Part shown: positions 62,701 to 64,000 of the stretch, in pieces
Numbering within the stretch: position 1 is the stretch's first letter
Layout of the letters: each line of letters begins with the position of its first letter
NCBI GenBank assembly: GCA_936440205.1
Contig: OW387136.1
Location: 15,534,788 to 15,598,787 of the forward strand
Direction: 5' to 3'
DNA from: Lepidonotus clava
Lineage: Eukaryota > Annelida > Polychaeta > Phyllodocida > Polynoidae
DNA length: 64,000 nt
Notes under the pieces: model-generated
Told to the model about the DNA's origin: nothing
The model's input: only the letters and a program-made list of their open reading frames with translations
Databases searched by the model: none
Made by a program: the position numbers and the translations under genes

Positions 62701-64000
62701 TACTTTGAAAACCGCTCAATGATGCGAATCTGTGCAAGTCTGGCATGCTTTAAAGGGAGCTAAAACCAATATAAATGACAAAAATTTCAAAACTCAGATA
62801 ATTATAGAAATATGTTAGACGAGTCTAGTTGAGGTCAATGGTACAGTATTAGCCGTGAAAACTAGCTCGAACTAAAGTAGAATTCCATGAGAGGTGGTAA
62901 TATTTCCACTTGTTTGTAAACAAACCCCATTTTTGCAGATCCACATTAATTCAGTTGAGCAATTGAAATGTGTTTTCAATGATTTTTCAACCATATTTCA
63001 TGGTTTAGATTTTAACATGGGCTACAAATAGGCTCAATGAAAGGATTTCCATGATTATTTGAGTTGGGAAAACTTTGTAGAATTAATTAGGTTTGGCTCC
63101 CTTTAGGTAGGTTCTTTGATTGTTGCTTTGTCATACTTACGTGGAGTGTTACCCTTGATGCTGGACAGGATCCTGAGGGCGCCCTGCGGATCGAGCTCAC
63201 TGAACAAGAGTTTGTTACTTTGTGATGTCAACCGCTTCAACTTCATCATCTCCTCCTTCTGTTGGGGTGTAATGTCCCTTAGGAAGAGGATCAGATGCCG
63301 CTGTCTCTCCTCTGAAAACACGAATTCCAAATCATTTTATGAAAGCAACTACGGGAAAATAATGTACATCAAGCGTAAAATATATCTATAACAAACCATA
63401 AATGACTATGCTAGATGGGTAAAATAAAGCTTGGTAGTTTAAGACAAGGAGATAATAATATATCAGGGTTCGAAGTAAGAGAAGCCCAGGACCCCAGGCC
63501 CTCAGAAAATCTGTGGGGCACCATATTACAAGAAAAGGGGAGCTGACTGGCCCCCAGGAAAAACTTGAAATACAAGGAAAGGGGTAGGCCCCTTTAAACA
63601 TGACTTGGGCCCATCAATTATGTAAGCAAGGGACCCGACTGGTCCCTACGTTTCTGAACCCTGTTTCGACCCCTGTAAATTAGAGATTAACAAATACAAT
63701 GTTTCTACAAGTGTGCCATACGTCGATCGAGCGGAAGGTAGTTCATTCCTTACTATGAGTATGACGATATTTTTTTTGTCTTTTTACTTAATGTTGATTC
63801 TATATGAAGTACGTTTCCCAGACGCGCTTTCTTACCTTTGCTATTCGTGTCATAGGTCGGGTCTTTTGTTGTGGACTTCATCTTCAAGGCATACCGGACA
63901 CGTTGACCAAACGCAGAGGTCGGGAAGAGGAAGATGGCGCTAATTCGTTGGAAGCAGACGAAGCAATGCGGCAGCTCCTCCTCAAAGACTTCAAACGTAC
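59644..64000 (-). CDS. PH-like / NSE2-type SP-RING protein (3' part; continues beyond the window)
   Basis: Exons 64000-63836, 63311-63141, 62295-62222, 60445-60216 and 59785-59644 are phase-consistent. The first two encode the middle and end of a PH-like domain paralogous to PH-like 2 of the neighbouring 1,369-residue protein. The last two encode a complete SP-RING of the NSE2/MMS21 (NSMCE2) type, the SUMO E3 ligase domain that in NSE2 works within the SMC5/6 complex. Zinc ligands are visible (NKNCNH ... KCPYAGC), and the acidic DDDDDDVIM before it resembles the SUMO-interacting stretch at that place in NSE2. The usual NSE2 helical arm is not what precedes it. Either this is a genuine fusion or two genes overlap in my model. 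Confidence 0.75.
60216..60445 (-). CDS. SP-RING gene exon: acidic SIM-like stretch and SP-RING start
   Basis: The exon is 230 nt, phase 0 in and phase 2 out. It encodes ESLALEIATVDHTPPAADDD, DDDVIMTSEELTIKCPYTQQ, VMKEPVRNKNCNHNYEKMAI and IDFIARRRAKGTDKTA. It matches NSE2 across CPxT..xMxxPVxNKxCxHxYE. Confidence 0.93.
60942..62156. mobile_element. 1.2-kb terminal-inverted-repeat element carrying a 12-bp minisatellite
   Basis: ATAGGCGATCGC (60942-60953) and GTGATCGCCTAT (62145-62156) are near-perfect inverted ends. The right end also has its own small hairpin (AGGCGATCAC, GTGATCGCCT). Inside are the duplicated minisatellite block and unassigned sequence. It lies in the intron between the 74-nt exon and the SP-RING exon. 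Confidence 0.5.
60965..61565. repeat. GTCGCCGGAAGC minisatellite in a duplicated block of about 305 bp
   Basis: Arrays of the 12-mer GTCGCCGGAAGC (with GGGAGC and CACC variants) occur at about 60975-61170 and 61252-61490. Both are interrupted by the same CCACCATAGGCCTCCATAAT and followed by the same GTAAGTGTAGGCCTCCTTTG tail, so the whole block was duplicated. A frame through it reads (RKRR)n but is only the repeat translated. Confidence 0.92.
62222..62295 (-). CDS. SP-RING gene exon: linker
   Basis: The exon is 74 nt, phase 1 in and phase 0 out, encoding QIQQKITDYLGANRASNGTP, then NISSL. Acceptor TTTTTCTTGGCAG, donor TTG|GTGAGT. It links the PH-like and SP-RING parts in frame. I recognise no domain. 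Confidence 0.7.
62296..63140 (-). other. Intron of the SP-RING gene
   Basis: 845 bp, AT-rich, nothing recognised. Confidence 0.6.
63141..63311 (-). CDS. SP-RING gene exon: end of PH-like domain
   Basis: The exon is 171 nt, phase 1 in and out: ERQRHLILFLRDITPQQKEE, MMKLKRLTSQSNKLLFSELD, PQGALRILSSIKGNTP. Paralogue of exon 13 of the 1,369-residue gene, with equal length and phase. Confidence 0.92.
63836..64000 (-). CDS. SP-RING gene exon: middle of PH-like domain (cut by the window edge)
   Basis: 165 nt are visible, ending at AAAG|GTAAGA in phase 1: TFEVFEEELPHCFVCFQRIS, AIFLFPTSAFGQRVRYALKM, KSTTKDPTYDTNSK. Paralogue of exon 12 of the 1,369-residue gene. Upstream sequence lies beyond the window. 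Confidence 0.9.

Overview
The window is animal nuclear DNA. It has large introns with GT..AG boundaries, is AT-rich overall, and is full of short inverted-repeat transposons, a LINE fragment, tRNA-derived SINE-like copies and minisatellites. The synaptotagmin sequence (protostome-type C2 loops, a VQ splice choice and duplicated C2B exons) and the repeat style point to a mollusc or another lophotrochozoan. The species is inferred, not proven.

Left half, + strand (about 10.3-31 kb): most of a synaptotagmin-1 gene, from the membrane-spanning exon (10359) to the stop codon (27148). Every exon junction is in phase. The exon for the short lumenal N-terminus and the start codon was not found; bases 1-10358 hold only transposon-like repeats and unassigned sequence. 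Three places for alternative splicing can be read directly: a 30/36-nt cassette after the membrane anchor, a tandem 3' splice site that keeps or drops the residues VQ, and two 134-nt mutually exclusive exons in C2B. A long 3' UTR probably follows.

Middle and right, - strand (56.1 to 34.3 kb): a 22-exon gene whose phases all agree, predicting 1,369 residues. It contains a four-cysteine zinc-ribbon-like motif, two PH-like domains, three copies of an unnamed alpha/beta module of about 110 residues (two from a tandem duplication of three exons), a phosphorylation-dependent SUMO motif, and a THAP zinc finger at the C-terminus. I recognise no named family with this architecture.

Right edge, - strand (64.0 to 59.6 kb): the 3' part of a second gene. 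Its PH-like segment is paralogous to that of the 1,369-residue protein, down to an equal 171-nt exon in the same phase. It continues in phase into an NSE2/MMS21-type SP-RING, a SUMO E3 ligase domain. The two neighbours look like domain-shuffled relatives; a shared role in SUMO-linked chromatin biology is inference.

Repeats explain much of the rest: a foldback element built from inverted 25-bp arrays (53.7-55.3 kb), a 12-bp GTCGCCGGAAGC minisatellite inside a terminal-inverted-repeat element (60.9-62.2 kb), a piggyBac-like element 15 bp from a splice donor, two hAT-like MITEs, a nested insertion at 3.6-4.1 kb, and a LINE split by 1.8 kb. Two minisatellites share sequence with functional splice sites of their introns (12.5-13.1 kb and 44.1-44.4 kb).
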